This document shows, piece by piece, positions 11,501 to 21,008 of a stretch of DNA of 64,000 nucleotides. Position numbers and translations under genes: made by a program. The stretch's first letter is position 1. Each line of letters begins with the position of its first letter. The DNA is from Trachythela sp. YZ-2020 (taxonomy: Eukaryota > Cnidaria > Anthozoa > Malacalcyonacea > Clavulariidae). Below the pieces are notes generated by a model that saw nothing but the letters and a program-made list of their open reading frames with translations, had not been told where the DNA came from and made no database searches. The stretch is taken from NCBI GenBank assembly GCA_016169945.1, contig JADLSH010000369.1, forward strand, positions 1,736,001 through 1,800,000, written 5' to 3'.

Positions 11501-14448
11501 GGAGATGCTTATCATTTGACGTCACCAAGTAATGATGGGCGAGGTGCCATACGCTGTATGCACTCAGCTTTACGTGATGCTAATTTGAGACCAGAGCAGA
11601 TTTGTTATATTAATGCTCATGCCACCTCCACTCCTGTTGGTAAGACATATCCTTTGTATAATATATAAGCAATTCAATTAAGGTCCTTATAAAGTTAAAA
11701 TGAGGACCTTAATGGACTTATGCATCAGTAAAATCCAAGCGTGCCCATGTAATGGAGTATGAATTATAGTTTATTTGTGACTTATAGGTGACGCAGTTGA
11801 AAATCGGGCAATAAAAGAAGTTTTTAACGATCATGCAAGGAACCTTAAAGTATCTTCAACCAAAGGTAATTTTGATGATTAAGACTCTTGCTTTGTTGCA
11901 TTCAGCAGGGAAGGAATACTGTAAACGAGTTAAATCATTTGCTGAAAGATCAATTTCTAAATGTCCCAACTGGGAAGTCCCAACTGAGTTTTGTGATATT
12001 TATAGTTATTATATAAGTATAGTCAGTATAGAGATTTCCGTGCCGTAGAAAAGTGAAATAGAAATCGTATCCTCACGGCGGACGATATTTTTCACATGTG
12101 AAAATTATCGTCTCAGCGTTTTGATTGGTCGGACGATTTTTCTCACATGTGGTGAATTATCGTATCAGCATTGATTGGTCAGTGTTTTCCCGCTCAAAAT
12201 TGTAAACATGGTGCCGAGTTTTAGCGAAATCACCGAAGTGAGAGTTTTCATTGCGTTTTTCGCTAATAAAGCGACTTTATTACCATCAAGGAAAACACTC
12301 AAGGCTTAAAATATTTAAGATAAACCTCTTTGATTGGAATTCCGGCAAGAAAATGAAGAAATAAACGGTAAGAAATCTGTTTTTGAGGCTAGATATACTA
12401 CGCTTGCGTGTTGTTCGCTGCGAGTCTGGGCGCTTTCTATCTATCTAGTGTAATCTTTCTTGACATGTCTAAAGCTTTTGACAGCGTTCAACATGATATT
12501 CTTCTTCAAATAATTCTACATCTAGGTGCATCACCGGCAGTCTGTAGATGGTTTAAGAGCTATTTATCGGACAGGTTGCGGTATGTTCGGATTGGAACCA
12601 CTTCCTCAGCATCGGCGCCATTATATAACATGGAATTCCCCAAGGTTCCGTCATTTCACCGTTTTTATTTAATATTTACACCGACAGTCTACCATCAACA
12701 CCTAAATCCTGCTGCCTAAAATCGTACGTGGATGACTCAAAAACATTTCTATCTTTTTCTTTTAAATATCGTGTATGGACTGCTCTTTATCAGCAATAGA
12801 AGAAGACCTACAAAGAGTATTCGAATGGTGCTGTAACAACAGCCTTTTGATAAATCCAGATAAAACCAAAATGCTGGTGCAGGTGGGTTCACGACAACTG
12901 CTTCAACAACTGGAGACGTTTCCTAACCTCAGTTTTATGGGCAAAAGTCTTAAACCTGTGACAGAAGTCAAAGATCTGGGGATATTTCTTGACTCTCACC
13001 TAACGTATAATAAACATATACAGGAGTTATCTGCGTCGTGTATCTATCTATAAATTGGGACTCAAATAAGTTGACTGAAACACATTTTCGACCAGTCAAC
13101 ACTAATCACTATTATTGAAACATTAGTTATGAGTAAAATTAATTATTGCTCATCAGTATGGTCCAACACGTTGGATGTTAACATAAAAAAGATCCAATAA
13201 TCCAGAACTGTGCAGCTAGACTTATTACAGGGATCCCCAAATACGATCATATATCTCCAAATGCATAAATGATCAAGCACCTTTATACCTTTGTCACAAG
13301 TTTGAGCAGAGAAATCAAATTCATGATCGTGTTACTAGAAATAATAAAGATCTCAATATCCCGAAGTATCGGACATCGAGTGGCCAAAGATGTTTTAAAT
13401 ATAGAGGAACTAAAATATGGAACGCTCTGGACACAATTAAAATCCATTAGTGTCTAGTGATCTAGGTGTTTTTCAAACTGAACTAAAATCAGACCTTTTA
13501 AAGGAACATTTATCTTAAATTTTAAGACTATTTTAAATCATTACATTGTCTATATAACTCGTAAATATCTCACTTGTAAATAGTATTTATATTTAAATTT
13601 TTTAAATTTTATGTAAATTGTCATTGAAAAGCCCATTAGGAGTTACTGGGAATGTCAATTAATAAATATGTCAATATGTAAATATATGAGCAACTAACCC
13701 TGACCCCCAACCTAACCCTAATAATCCCTAACACTTATTTCGGTTGCTCATATATCGAGAAAGAGCACGAGTCTGTCAGTGTCACATAATTATCTCTATA
13801 CTTATATAATAAACAAATTACTTCATGGTTGGTTCGTTTGTACGATTTTTATTATTTACTCGTTGTGAAGATCGCTAAACGCACTTTAAGCGATCCTTCA
13901 CAACTCCTAAATAAAAATCGTACGCGCTCATTTTAATGCTAACTACTTGATTTAAATATAAAACTGGTTGAGATTCTATAAGACCGGCCATAGGTGTTTC
14001 AAACTGAATGATATATTTGGCGTGATTATATAGGTTCAACTGGTCATTTGCTTGGCGCAGCAGGCGCTATTGAAGCGGTTTTTGCAACTTTGGCTGTACA
14101 TGAGGTATGTATACTTGTCACTCTCCTCCACAGAAGCTTCTTTGTTGTTATTGAGTGACCTTGTGCCACCGCAGAACCACCGCAGGCTAGGAGAAGTGGA
14201 CGCACGGAGTTTGATAGGAAGAATGAAATTGTCATTTATTGTACTTGAAACGTTTCTTTTTTAAGGGTGTTGCACCACCAACGTTAAACTTACATGAAGT
14301 ATCTTCAGAATCTGAGTTTAATTTGAATTACGTGCCAAACAAATGCGAAGAGTTGGTCGTTGATAAAGGTAAAAGACGTATCGCATTGTCTAATTCATTT
14401 GGCTTCGGAGGAACTAATGCTTGTCTTTGTATTGGTGAAGTGCTATGA
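2507..14448 (+). CDS. OXSM: 3-oxoacyl-[ACP] synthase, mitochondrial type (KAS II)
   Basis: Condensing enzyme of mitochondrial type II fatty-acid synthesis; it elongates acyl-ACP with malonyl-ACP and so supplies the lipoate precursor. Exons read by phase: 2507-2546, 4048-4137, (candidate 4668-4706), 5291-5352, 5688-5795, 6160-6231, 6633-6719, 9094-9245, 9633-9747, 9837-9903, 11502-11639, 11788-11865, 14034-14104, 14266-14448. All junctions are GT-AG and the sum is 434 codons including stop. The thiolase-fold signatures are present: nucleophile Cys in STACCAGAH (about residue 176), NAHATST (His about 317), [15 protein letters not shown] (Lys about 349, His about 354) and the C-terminal [10 protein letters not shown]. 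The ATG is followed at once by [11 protein letters not shown], so no mitochondrial presequence is visible; a 5' exon may be missing or targeting may differ. The third exon is the weak point because its splice sites are poor. An AATAAA follows at 14822. Introns contain many transposons. Confidence 0.93.
2640..3431. mobile_element. Composite inverted-repeat element with CCCCTCTGGAAA repeats
   Basis: It lies in OXSM intron 1. It is bounded by the inverted pair AGGGACTGGTCATAAT / ATTATGACCAGTCCCT. Inside, from GGGCTATTACATTTAAT onward, it matches the element at 36847-37428 base for base over long stretches, including degenerate tandem copies of CCCCTCTGGAAA. The right part (3170-3400) is unrelated to that copy, so one element is inserted in, or fused to, another. 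TCTACATTT flanks both sides loosely, so the exact ends are uncertain. Confidence 0.65.
4259..4407. mobile_element. hAT-like MITE, 149 bp
   Basis: Terminal inverted repeats CAGTAGCGAAGCCAGCCTG / CAGGCTGGCTTCGCCACTG are flanked by an exact 8-bp target duplication CTCCTTAC (4251-4258 and 4408-4415). The 8-bp duplication and CAG-initial ends fit hAT transposons. No coding capacity. It sits in OXSM intron 2. Confidence 0.85.
4857..5013. mobile_element. hAT-like MITE, 157 bp
   Basis: Ends CAGTAGCGTAGCCAGCC / GGCTGGCTACGCCACTG with an exact 8-bp target duplication TTTATGTG (4849-4856, 5014-5021). Same terminal family as 4259-4407 and 57913-58314 but a different interior (GCTATGCAAATTTG versus CAAATTTGCATAGC arms). 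Confidence 0.85.
6290..6575. mobile_element. Degraded hAT-like MITE
   Basis: Left end CAGGGATGGATCCAGCT matches the intact element at 42688-42834. The interior has a near-duplicate of about 60 bp (ATCCTGGTCGGGCG at two places), and the right end decays at CTCCCAGTAAAT. No target duplication remains. Confidence 0.5.
7119..8460 (+). pseudogene. 5'-truncated CR1/L2-type LINE reverse transcriptase
   Basis: A long open frame (7069-8238) encodes the palm of a non-LTR reverse transcriptase: [37 protein letters not shown], then FPDDTKVY where the family has F/YADD. The Ala-to-Pro change next to the catalytic Asp pair probably inactivates it. The remaining thumb/C-terminal part continues to the stop. 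The 3' tail ends in ATTG repeats (about 8430-8455), typical of CR1/L2-like LINEs. Endonuclease and 5' part are absent. It lies in an OXSM intron between exons 6633-6719 and 9094-9245, sense strand. Lack of frameshifts suggests a fairly recent insertion. Confidence 0.85.
8636..8716. repeat. 18-bp tandem repeat, about 4.5 copies
   Basis: Units of CCCATSGGGTAACATACA (S is G or C). The first two units carry G and the later ones C, so the array has grown by local duplication. It translates by chance to a GNIHPSG-like repeat that I do not regard as coding. Confidence 0.85.
8767..9075. mobile_element. Tc1/mariner-like MITE with internal 16-bp repeats
   Basis: Ends GGGCCATTTATACG / CGTATAAATGGCCC lie between TA dinucleotides (8765-8766, 9076-9077). 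The interior contains about five copies of TTATATAAGACGCGCC plus related TAAGTCGCGACTTA palindromes. The right end lies only 18 bp before the OXSM exon that carries the active-site cysteine, so this exon's branch point and pyrimidine tract are squeezed into or next to the element. Confidence 0.75.
9399..9511. mobile_element. Short MITE with TTAACCCATTAA ends
   Basis: Ends TTAACCCATTAA and TTAATGTGTTAA (one mismatch) with an interior like the two copies at 29532-29639 and 29665-29746 (ATAAAATTGTYTG, GTGCATT). OXSM intron. Confidence 0.55.
10243..10462. mobile_element. Mutator-like MITE, 220 bp
   Basis: Inverted ends CTCTCTCCTCCGCAGAAGC / CTGCGGAGGAGAGAG are flanked by an exact 9-bp target duplication TAATGTTCC (10234-10242, 10463-10471). 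A 9-bp duplication is the hallmark of Mutator-like elements. No ORF. A decayed relative (CTCTCCTCCACAGAAGCTTC) lies near 14123. Confidence 0.8.
10541..11092. mobile_element. Inverted-repeat element rich in TAGCATAAT
   Basis: Ends ATTCAGTGTGACC / GGTCACACTGAAT and, internally, repeated TAGCATAAT motifs at both sides. The target duplication is unclear (AATAGCA appears near both ends but offset). No coding capacity. Confidence 0.6.
12400..13680 (+). pseudogene. Decayed LINE reverse transcriptase
   Basis: Broken frames read [20 protein letters not shown], then an out-of-frame palm, then [12 protein letters not shown] and [18 protein letters not shown]. These match the palm and post-palm regions of a CR1/L2-like LINE in order, with several frameshifts and stops. 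It lies in the OXSM intron between 11865 and 14034, sense strand, and is older than the copy at 7.1 kb. Confidence 0.8.
13682..13755. repeat. Hairpin with telomere-like CCCTAA core
   Basis: Perfect 13-bp arms ATATATGAGCAAC / GTTGCTCATATAT flank a core of CTAACCC / CCTAACCCTAA-like units. It is a small inverted-repeat element, not a telomere. Confidence 0.55.
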
Positions 14449-14659
14449 AGTTTGACAGTATTTGTACAGTATATAACACTTTAAGCTCGTTCCCAGGGCC
14501 TTTGCAGTGAGGATGATAACACTTGCATGGTTACAGGGTTAAGAAGAGGATACTAGCATCATACTAGCAGGCATCTCCTTAATGAACAGGCAAAGTCATT
14601 CTACAGTAACGGCATGGAAATTTTGAACCAAAATCACGCTGGCATCACCCTAGCATATA

Positions 14660-14850
14660 TACATGAACTTGTGGGTAGCTCTTGGACTCTGTACTCAGCT
14701 ACAGGTGTCAGAATCACAGGACCGTAGGTTCGTTTCCTTCCAGAGGGCCTATAGTTGCATATTTCGCAACTGCAGACCTGTAATAATTACTTTCTGGATC
14801 CTGGGGAACATTTGCATAAGCAATAAAATTGAGGGACATTTTTCACGCAT
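14660..14850 (+). repeat. SINE-like sequence with tRNA B box
   Basis: GTGGGTAGCTCTTGGACT resembles an RNA polymerase III A box region and GGTTCGTTTCC a B box about 65 bp later, followed by an AT-rich tail. It lies in the OXSM 3' flank. Class (tRNA-derived SINE) is inferred. Confidence 0.4.
14822..14827 (+). terminator. Candidate poly(A) signal for OXSM
   Basis: AATAAA 374 bp after the OXSM stop codon, with a second AATAAA-like site near 14879. No upstream canonical hexamer was noticed. Confidence 0.45.
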
Positions 14851-15060
14851 ACTCTGTGAGGATATTACTTTGTGCTATAATAAAAGTACTTGTAACCAAA
14901 ATACTGTAAAGCATACTTTATTGTTGCATGCATAATTATGAATTAATGTACCGTCAAATGTTTCGTTATTTATTTGAAAAAGACAAATTAAGGATTCGAA
15001 CAACATTAACACTTTTTCCAGGTCTGATACTTCAGGGAAGGAGAACCGAGTGAAAGAAAC

Positions 15061-16600
15061 CTAAGCAATTACATAATGATCGCTTAGAATAAAATTCAGC
15101 GTAACATTAAATCTATTAAGGCCAATTACTATAAGTATAAGGTTGCAGACTTGGACTATTCTAATACAAGAAGATGGTGGACAGACATAAAATCTCTCAT
15201 AGGTCAGAACACTAAACAGGAGTGGTATCACCAATTCCTTGAAGACAATCAAGTACTGGCTAACAAAATTAATGATTTTTTCCTGAGTATTACTGAGAAC
15301 TTTTCACCACTTCCACGACATGAGAGGTTCGACTGTCTTTGGCGAACATTAAGGTGTCTAAATCAATTGGACCAGATAATATTCCGAATAGAGTACTCAA
15401 GGAATTTGCTCCTGAACTAGCTTTAGTCATGCAAGATATATGCAATCAGTCGATGATTGAGGGTTATATTCCTGAATTGTTAAAGTGCTCGATTATTTCT
15501 CCGATACCGAAAGAAAGTCCCCTCCAAGCAATTGAAAAAGATCTACGCCCGATATCTCTAACCTGCACCTTAGCCAAAGTTATGGAGGGTTTATTTTGTA
15601 CAAGAATTCTGCCACAGCTGGCAGGGAAAGTTGACCCAACATCAATATGCGTGTAAAGGTCTTTCAACGACAGATACCTTATTATATATTCTTCAACCTA
15701 TTTATGAGGCCATCGATAGTGGAAACAGTGGTGCCCGGATTTTTTTCGCAGACTTTTCTAAAGTATTTGATCTTTTAGATCACAATATCCTTATCGCAAA
15801 TCCCTCGCAGCTCAATATCCACCCTGCGTTGACAAATTGGATCGCTGCTTTTATTTCTAATAGAAAACAGGCTGTCAGAGTAGCTGGAACCCTGTCTAGT
15901 TGGAAATGTTGAATACCTGTTCTCAGTAATGACAAACAATATTTTACTAGATTGGAAACTGAGAACAAAATATGTGGAGGACACTTCTGCTCTAGAAATA
16001 ATTCCTAGAAATTCGATCAGCCTTTTAAACACAGTGGTGGATAGTGTACATGAATTTACCGCAAATCATCATATGAAACTGAATCCACGGAAATGCAAGG
16101 AGATGGTAATCAGTTTTACCAATCGTAATAGGTAATAACTTGGTAGAAAAGGTTACCAAATATAAATTGCTGGGAATAGTATTGACAAATGATTTGAAAT
16201 GGAATAACCATGTCGATAACATATATAAAAAGTCGTGTAAAAAATTACATTCCTTGCGTGTTCTACGTAGAGCTGGCGTCGAAAAGGATAATATTTTGAA
16301 AGTTTATTTGACAACTGTAAGACCGGTATTAGAATATGCAGTACCAATTTGGCAAGCAATCCCTGACTACCTATCACATGAGATCGAGTCTGTTTAAAAG
16401 AGAGCGTTAAAGATTATTTTTCCAGGGGCTGACACTTATGATGAAGCACTGAAATATGCTGGAATATTGAAATTAGAGAGTAGACGTGAGAACTTATGTA
16501 GACAATATATGGGGAAAATAAAAAGGAATGATCATCCTCTAAATAAACTACTACCGCGTCCTATTGATAAAGAACATGATTATATTCTCACTGGGAGTTT
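15061..16600 (+). pseudogene. Decayed LINE, near full reverse transcriptase
   Basis: Ordered but frameshifted pieces: RRWWTDIKSLIG, KSIGPDNIPNRVLKE, DLRPISLTCTLAKVMEG, IFFADFSKVFDLLDHNIL, YKLLGIVLTNDLKWNNHV, VRPVLEYAVPIWQ, then a C-terminal ESRRENLCRQYMGKI segment. The order matches the fingers, palm and thumb of a CR1-like LINE. The FADD-containing stretch is deleted or scrambled near 15910-16000. At least six frame breaks make it a relic. Confidence 0.85.
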
Positions 16601-16607
16601 TTGCCAA

Positions 16608-16875
16608 GCAATGCCAAAAAAACCCGCAATGGGAGCAATGCCAAAAAAACCCGCAATGGGAGCAATGAAAGTCAGAACCCCCCCCCCGAGAAATACAGTT
16701 TTTCGTCACTTGCGACGAAGACACGTACGGGTTCGGAGTAGGGGATTTTTTGGTACGCTTTCACTCGTCGCAGACGAGCATATACTAACGCTTCATGGGT
16801 TCTCTCAGGGCCCCTCAGGACAGACGAGCATATACTAACGCTTAGTACGCCCTATAAACTTAGTACGCCCTATAC
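16608..16875. repeat. Cluster of short direct repeats
   Basis: Three adjacent duplications: AGCAATGCCAAAAAAACCCG-type units of 24-26 bp (two copies), ACGAGCATATACTAACGCTT (two copies near 16776 and 16823), and CTTAGTACGCCCTATA (two copies near 16843 and 16859). They mark the junction between the LINE relic and the satellite/DIRS region. Confidence 0.7.
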
Positions 16876-17159
16876 ATGCACTGTCTACGACGGGTTTCTC
16901 GCTAATCTGTGGCTCAGTGTGATGGGATATTCGCTGATCGTGACACAATTAACGTAGCATGTTACAGACATTCCTTTCATTTGCCCTCGCTTTACCAATT
17001 CTATATTGCCTATATTTGCACTGTTTAAACATGGTGATACACTGGCTACGACGGAGTTTCTCCTTAATCAGTGGCTTGTAGTGTGATCGCTTCGTATAGC
17101 AAATGAAACATATAATTGCCTTTGTGTATCGCTTTAAGCGTGCTATTATACCTTGTAGC

Positions 17160-17636
17160 CTTAAAATTTAGGTGAGGCAATCCCATTTGAACACTTTTAA
17201 AACAAAGAAAATATATGCCTTAGGACCTTAGGTGAGGAAAAAGATAATATATTTTAGATATTAAAACAAAGAGCTCGCTTTAGGTGAAGCGAACTGTAAA
17301 ATATATGCCTGGCTTAGGTGAGGCAAAATTTATTTTGGATATAAAAACAAAGAACTGGCTCTAGGTGAAGCGAAGTGTAAATATATATGCCTTCGGTGAG
17401 GCAAAATTTATTTTGGATATTTAAAACAAAGAATTCGCTTTAGGTGAAGTGAAGTGTAAATGGGCTTAGCCTTAGGTGAGGCAAAATTTATTTTGGTTAT
17501 TAAAACAAAGAACTAGCTTTGGCCGTTTGGGTGAAGCGAAGTGTAAACAAATATGCCTTAAGTAAGGCAAAATCTCATTTGGATACAGTAAAACAAAGAA
17601 CTAGCTAGCTTTGGGTGAAGCGAAGTGTAAAATATA
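17160..17636. repeat. Minisatellite, about six units of 60-88 bp
   Basis: Each unit contains TTAGGTGAGGCAAAATT, then TTTTGGATATTAAAACAAAG, then GCTTTAGGTGAAGCGAAGTG. AAAACAAAG recurs near 17198, 17258, 17345, 17423, 17501 and 17588. It abuts the DIRS-like element and may be its 5' non-coding part. Confidence 0.75.
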
Positions 17637-17639
17637 TAG

Positions 17640-19945
17640 AGAATATTACATGGTTGCGCGGAAATATGGAGAAACAATCCTAGCCCAAAACAATCCTAGC
17701 CCGAGTACGAAATGGTTCCGCCACCCTGATCGGGAAAGTAGGCGAAGTTACCCCGCCTCACTTGGTTATTCCCTTAACAGTCGAACCATCCAAACCCAGG
17801 TTGTGTCATGATGAGCGTTTTTTAAATAAAGGATCTTCCTTTTTCATTGGATAAACTTACCGATCTCCCACGTTACGTTGATCCGAATAATTTTCAAACA
17901 GTAATGGATGACAAAAGTGGCTATGAAATTTGTCTCTTACCACACGCAGTCAGACGTACTTTGGTTTCCAATGGGCTGGTTGGTTTTTCTGTTATCGCAC
18001 AATTCCCTTTGGTTGAAAGGCAAGCGCTTACATCTACCACACAGTAGGCCTGTCCGCAACTAGTTACGTCCGTTCTTTGGGCATACCATGTTCACTATAT
18101 ATTGATGATCGTCATGAGCTCCGAATCACCCCGACGGTATTGCTTCCAGTCTCCCCTCCTTGGGAATGCTCATTGATTCTGTGCAACAAGCGTTTTTGCT
18201 ACCCGAAGAGAAACGACAGAAATTTACCAAACTCCGGGAATCTCTCTTGGCGAAGAAAACTGTTTCCTGAAAAAATTTGCAAAAACTATCAGGGAAAACA
18301 CTTTCCTTTGCTTTAGCTGTCCCCGGCGCACGACTATATACGACGTCAGCAATATTTTCCGCTATTTCGAAAGCCCATCGCACCGAACGTCCCGTTCCTT
18401 TGACGGGAGATGCATTTCAAGCATGGCGTTTCCTCGATGCCTGGCACAGATTTTTACCATGGTGTTCCGAGTCTCATTCCCACCTTCAACTTTGGACTGA
18501 CGCTTCCAATACGGGCTGCATTATACAATTCTCTGATCGAAAGCACACAGCTATCAACAACCTTTGGTCACGCCAGGAACGCTCTACCCCCATCGTGGTC
18601 CGCGAGGCACAAGCCCTTTCTAACACCCTTTCCGCACACGCCGCTAGCTTGGAAAACCCCCGATTAGATTGTCATGTGGATAACCAAACCCTCGTCCATG
18701 CTTGGCAACGAGGGCGGTCGCGCTCTGCAGAATTATCCAACGTTCTCAAAGATATCTTTAACCTCACACTACAACACAACTTTCCCTGTGTTATGTTCCT
18801 TCCAATGAGAACCCTGCCGAGGCTCCATCTCGTATCCTTTCTGACAAAGACTGCACTCTGACAAAACATATCTGGCGTACGATTCAGCAAGCGTTTGGTC
18901 CTCATACCGTAGACCTTGTTGCGATCCCGGCTAACGTCCTATCCAACTGTTTGGGGAAACCCCTCAGATTCTCCCCTACCCTACTTCTCAGGCAGCCGGA
19001 ACTAACGTTTTCTCGCAACAGTTGCTTGAAATAAACGCTTATGTGTTTCCCCCTTTTGTTCTTATCGGACCAAAATTGCCCTATTACCAACAACGTTGTC
19101 CCAGACATCTCACCCCGGCGTTACTGGTGGTCCCTTCTAACCACGCGTTCCTCGTCCTCTTTCAAGCTTGGTGCACATGGTGAACGAGACGTCTTGCTAT
19201 TTCCAACCCAGGCTGCTGACTGTTTTCAAACTCGCGCACTGCAATGGGACCTCTGGGTCTTTCGTGTCGCGCAATTTTAACTCTCTCCTTACCCCTACCA
19301 CAGGTCTACCAGCATGTTCCCCGTTTCTGGAAACCTGCTGAACGCTGTCCCTCCTGTGGGGATCCGAACGACGCGGGTTTCCTATTCTGCCAACGATGTG
19401 GATTCCAAAAAGACGCAACAAAACTCTTACCGATCAAGAACGAGTCAACATCCCCCTGACTAATATTGACACTAGACTGCAGCATTTACAAACTGTTCGA
19501 TGTAAAAAACCTTATGAAAGACAAAAATCCCGCCTCCAGACGGAACTCGAGATTTTCCTCGCTTCTCTCCCACAGCCCAAAATCCCTCCTTTCTGCTACG
19601 ACAAATGACAATCGTCCGTTTCCTCATATGGAAAGATAAATCCGGGAAGACGAAAGTGCATCTCACGACATGCCCCTTTTCGAGTTCCACGTCTAAACGC
19701 AACAGTTACCAGTGCCCCTCCCGACTAGCTGCGGCTACAGTAGATGCGACTACATTGCGAAACTAAGATCCATCTTCGCATCATTTGGCGGTGAACCGTT
19801 GGATACGGCCTCTATGGAATACGGAAATCCGGCCACCCATCCGACCGTGAAATATTATATTATTAAGAGGTTCTTTTCTATACTGTATAAGGTATTAAAA
19901 CGTTTGACCAATAACGAATGGGGTACTATAAAGCAGTACATATAG
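17640..19945 (+). pseudogene. Decayed DIRS-like tyrosine-recombinase retrotransposon
   Basis: Fragments in order: reverse transcriptase (FQTVMDDKSGYE at 17897-17932; YIDDRH box at 18098-18115), RNase H (18490-18790, LWTDASNTGCIIQF and LDCHVDNQTLVHAW), a linker with SRILSDKDCTLT, a zinc ribbon CPSCGDPNDAGFLFCQRCG at about 19345-19405, and a stretch resembling the N-terminal region of the recombinase (19500-19850). RT-RNaseH followed by a recombinase is the DIRS order. Several frameshifts and stops interrupt it and the catalytic part of the recombinase (RHRY) is not present. Base composition is more GC-rich than the surroundings. Confidence 0.8.
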
Positions 19946-20750
19946 TCGCTATTGTCATTATTGACAAAGTTTAATTGTTAACGAAATTTAAACATATTTA
20001 GCTATCAAACCCGTGCTATACCAAGTACAGATCCTGTAATGTGTTATAGACCAAATGCACATGATCTTAAAATGACCTCATGCATGACATTTGGGGGACA
20101 ACTCGAAACGAACCACTGTTTAGTAAAGGAATAATGAACTCAAGTTCTTTCATTATAGGCAAATTTTTGCTACGGGCCAATCAATCTTGTACCCTGCGCC
20201 CACGATCCTCGCAGAGCCTCCACAGAGGATCCCGGGCTCGGGGAACAAGATTGGGGGTCAATAAGTGCAAGAGGTCCATTGCGGAATGACGAAAATGTAC
20301 CGACTTTATACATACATACATGCATACATACATACATACATGCATACATACATACATATACATACATACATACATACATGCATACATACATACATACATA
20401 CATATACATACATACATACATGCATACATACATACATATACATACGAGATCCTGGTAAACTGTTCCATAAAGAAGCTCCACTGTAACTAAAGGAGCGCTT
20501 TAAATAGTCTGTTCGTGGTTTAGCTGTTTTCTGTGAGAATTTGTAACTTTTGTAACTACCTGTAAAAATAATTTGCCCCTTTCACGTGGCACAAATAACC
20601 AATCCTATTACGATGTTATCAATTGAATAAAAACGAAGAATTAGAAAACCACATTACTAAATCATCCGAAAAAATATATTGAAAAACAAGCAGCTGCTTT
20701 AAGTTAAACTCAACTTCAAATCACAACATAATCAAATAGGAATATAGTAT
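19946..20750. other. Intergenic with microsatellite
   Basis: Sequence between the DIRS relic and the minicollagen 3' end. It includes a hairpin at about 20185-20262 (CAATCTTGT...ACAAGATTG arms) and the CATA microsatellite. No gene seen. Confidence 0.6.
20307..20446. repeat. (CATA)n microsatellite
   Basis: About 140 bp of CATACATA with periodic TGCA and TATA interruptions, giving a higher-order spacing of roughly 20-30 bp. All ORFs across it are low-complexity artefacts. Confidence 0.95.
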
Positions 20751-20760
20751 TTTATTTATT
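20751..20760 (-). terminator. Candidate poly(A) signals of minicollagen
   Basis: Two overlapping AATAAA hexamers on the minus strand (TTTATTTATT on plus), about 250 bp past the minicollagen stop codon. Confidence 0.55.
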
Positions 20761-21008
20761 GTTTACAGTAAGAAAATATTAAATTAAAGTAGTCCAACTA
20801 TATTGTTAGTTCAGTACATCAGTTTTAGTAACTCTCTGGTTCAAAGACATAAATACAAATTTGAATAACAATGGCACGTCTAAACGCTGATAAACGCGCT
20901 CATATTAGTCCTTTATCAAAGGCAGTGTTCACTTGGTTGTTTGTAAGAAAGTGAAACATCAAATTTTTACACCGTTTTCTTCGTGTTCAGTTCGTATTAT
21001 TTACACAT

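Noticed and set aside
13690..13735. Telomeric repeat block
   Set aside because: Only a few degenerate CCCTAA units inside a hairpin; similar patches occur at 38280, 59366 and 61960 within dispersed elements.
20170..20486. Tyr/Met/Cys-rich ORFs
   Set aside because: Pure translation of the CATA microsatellite.
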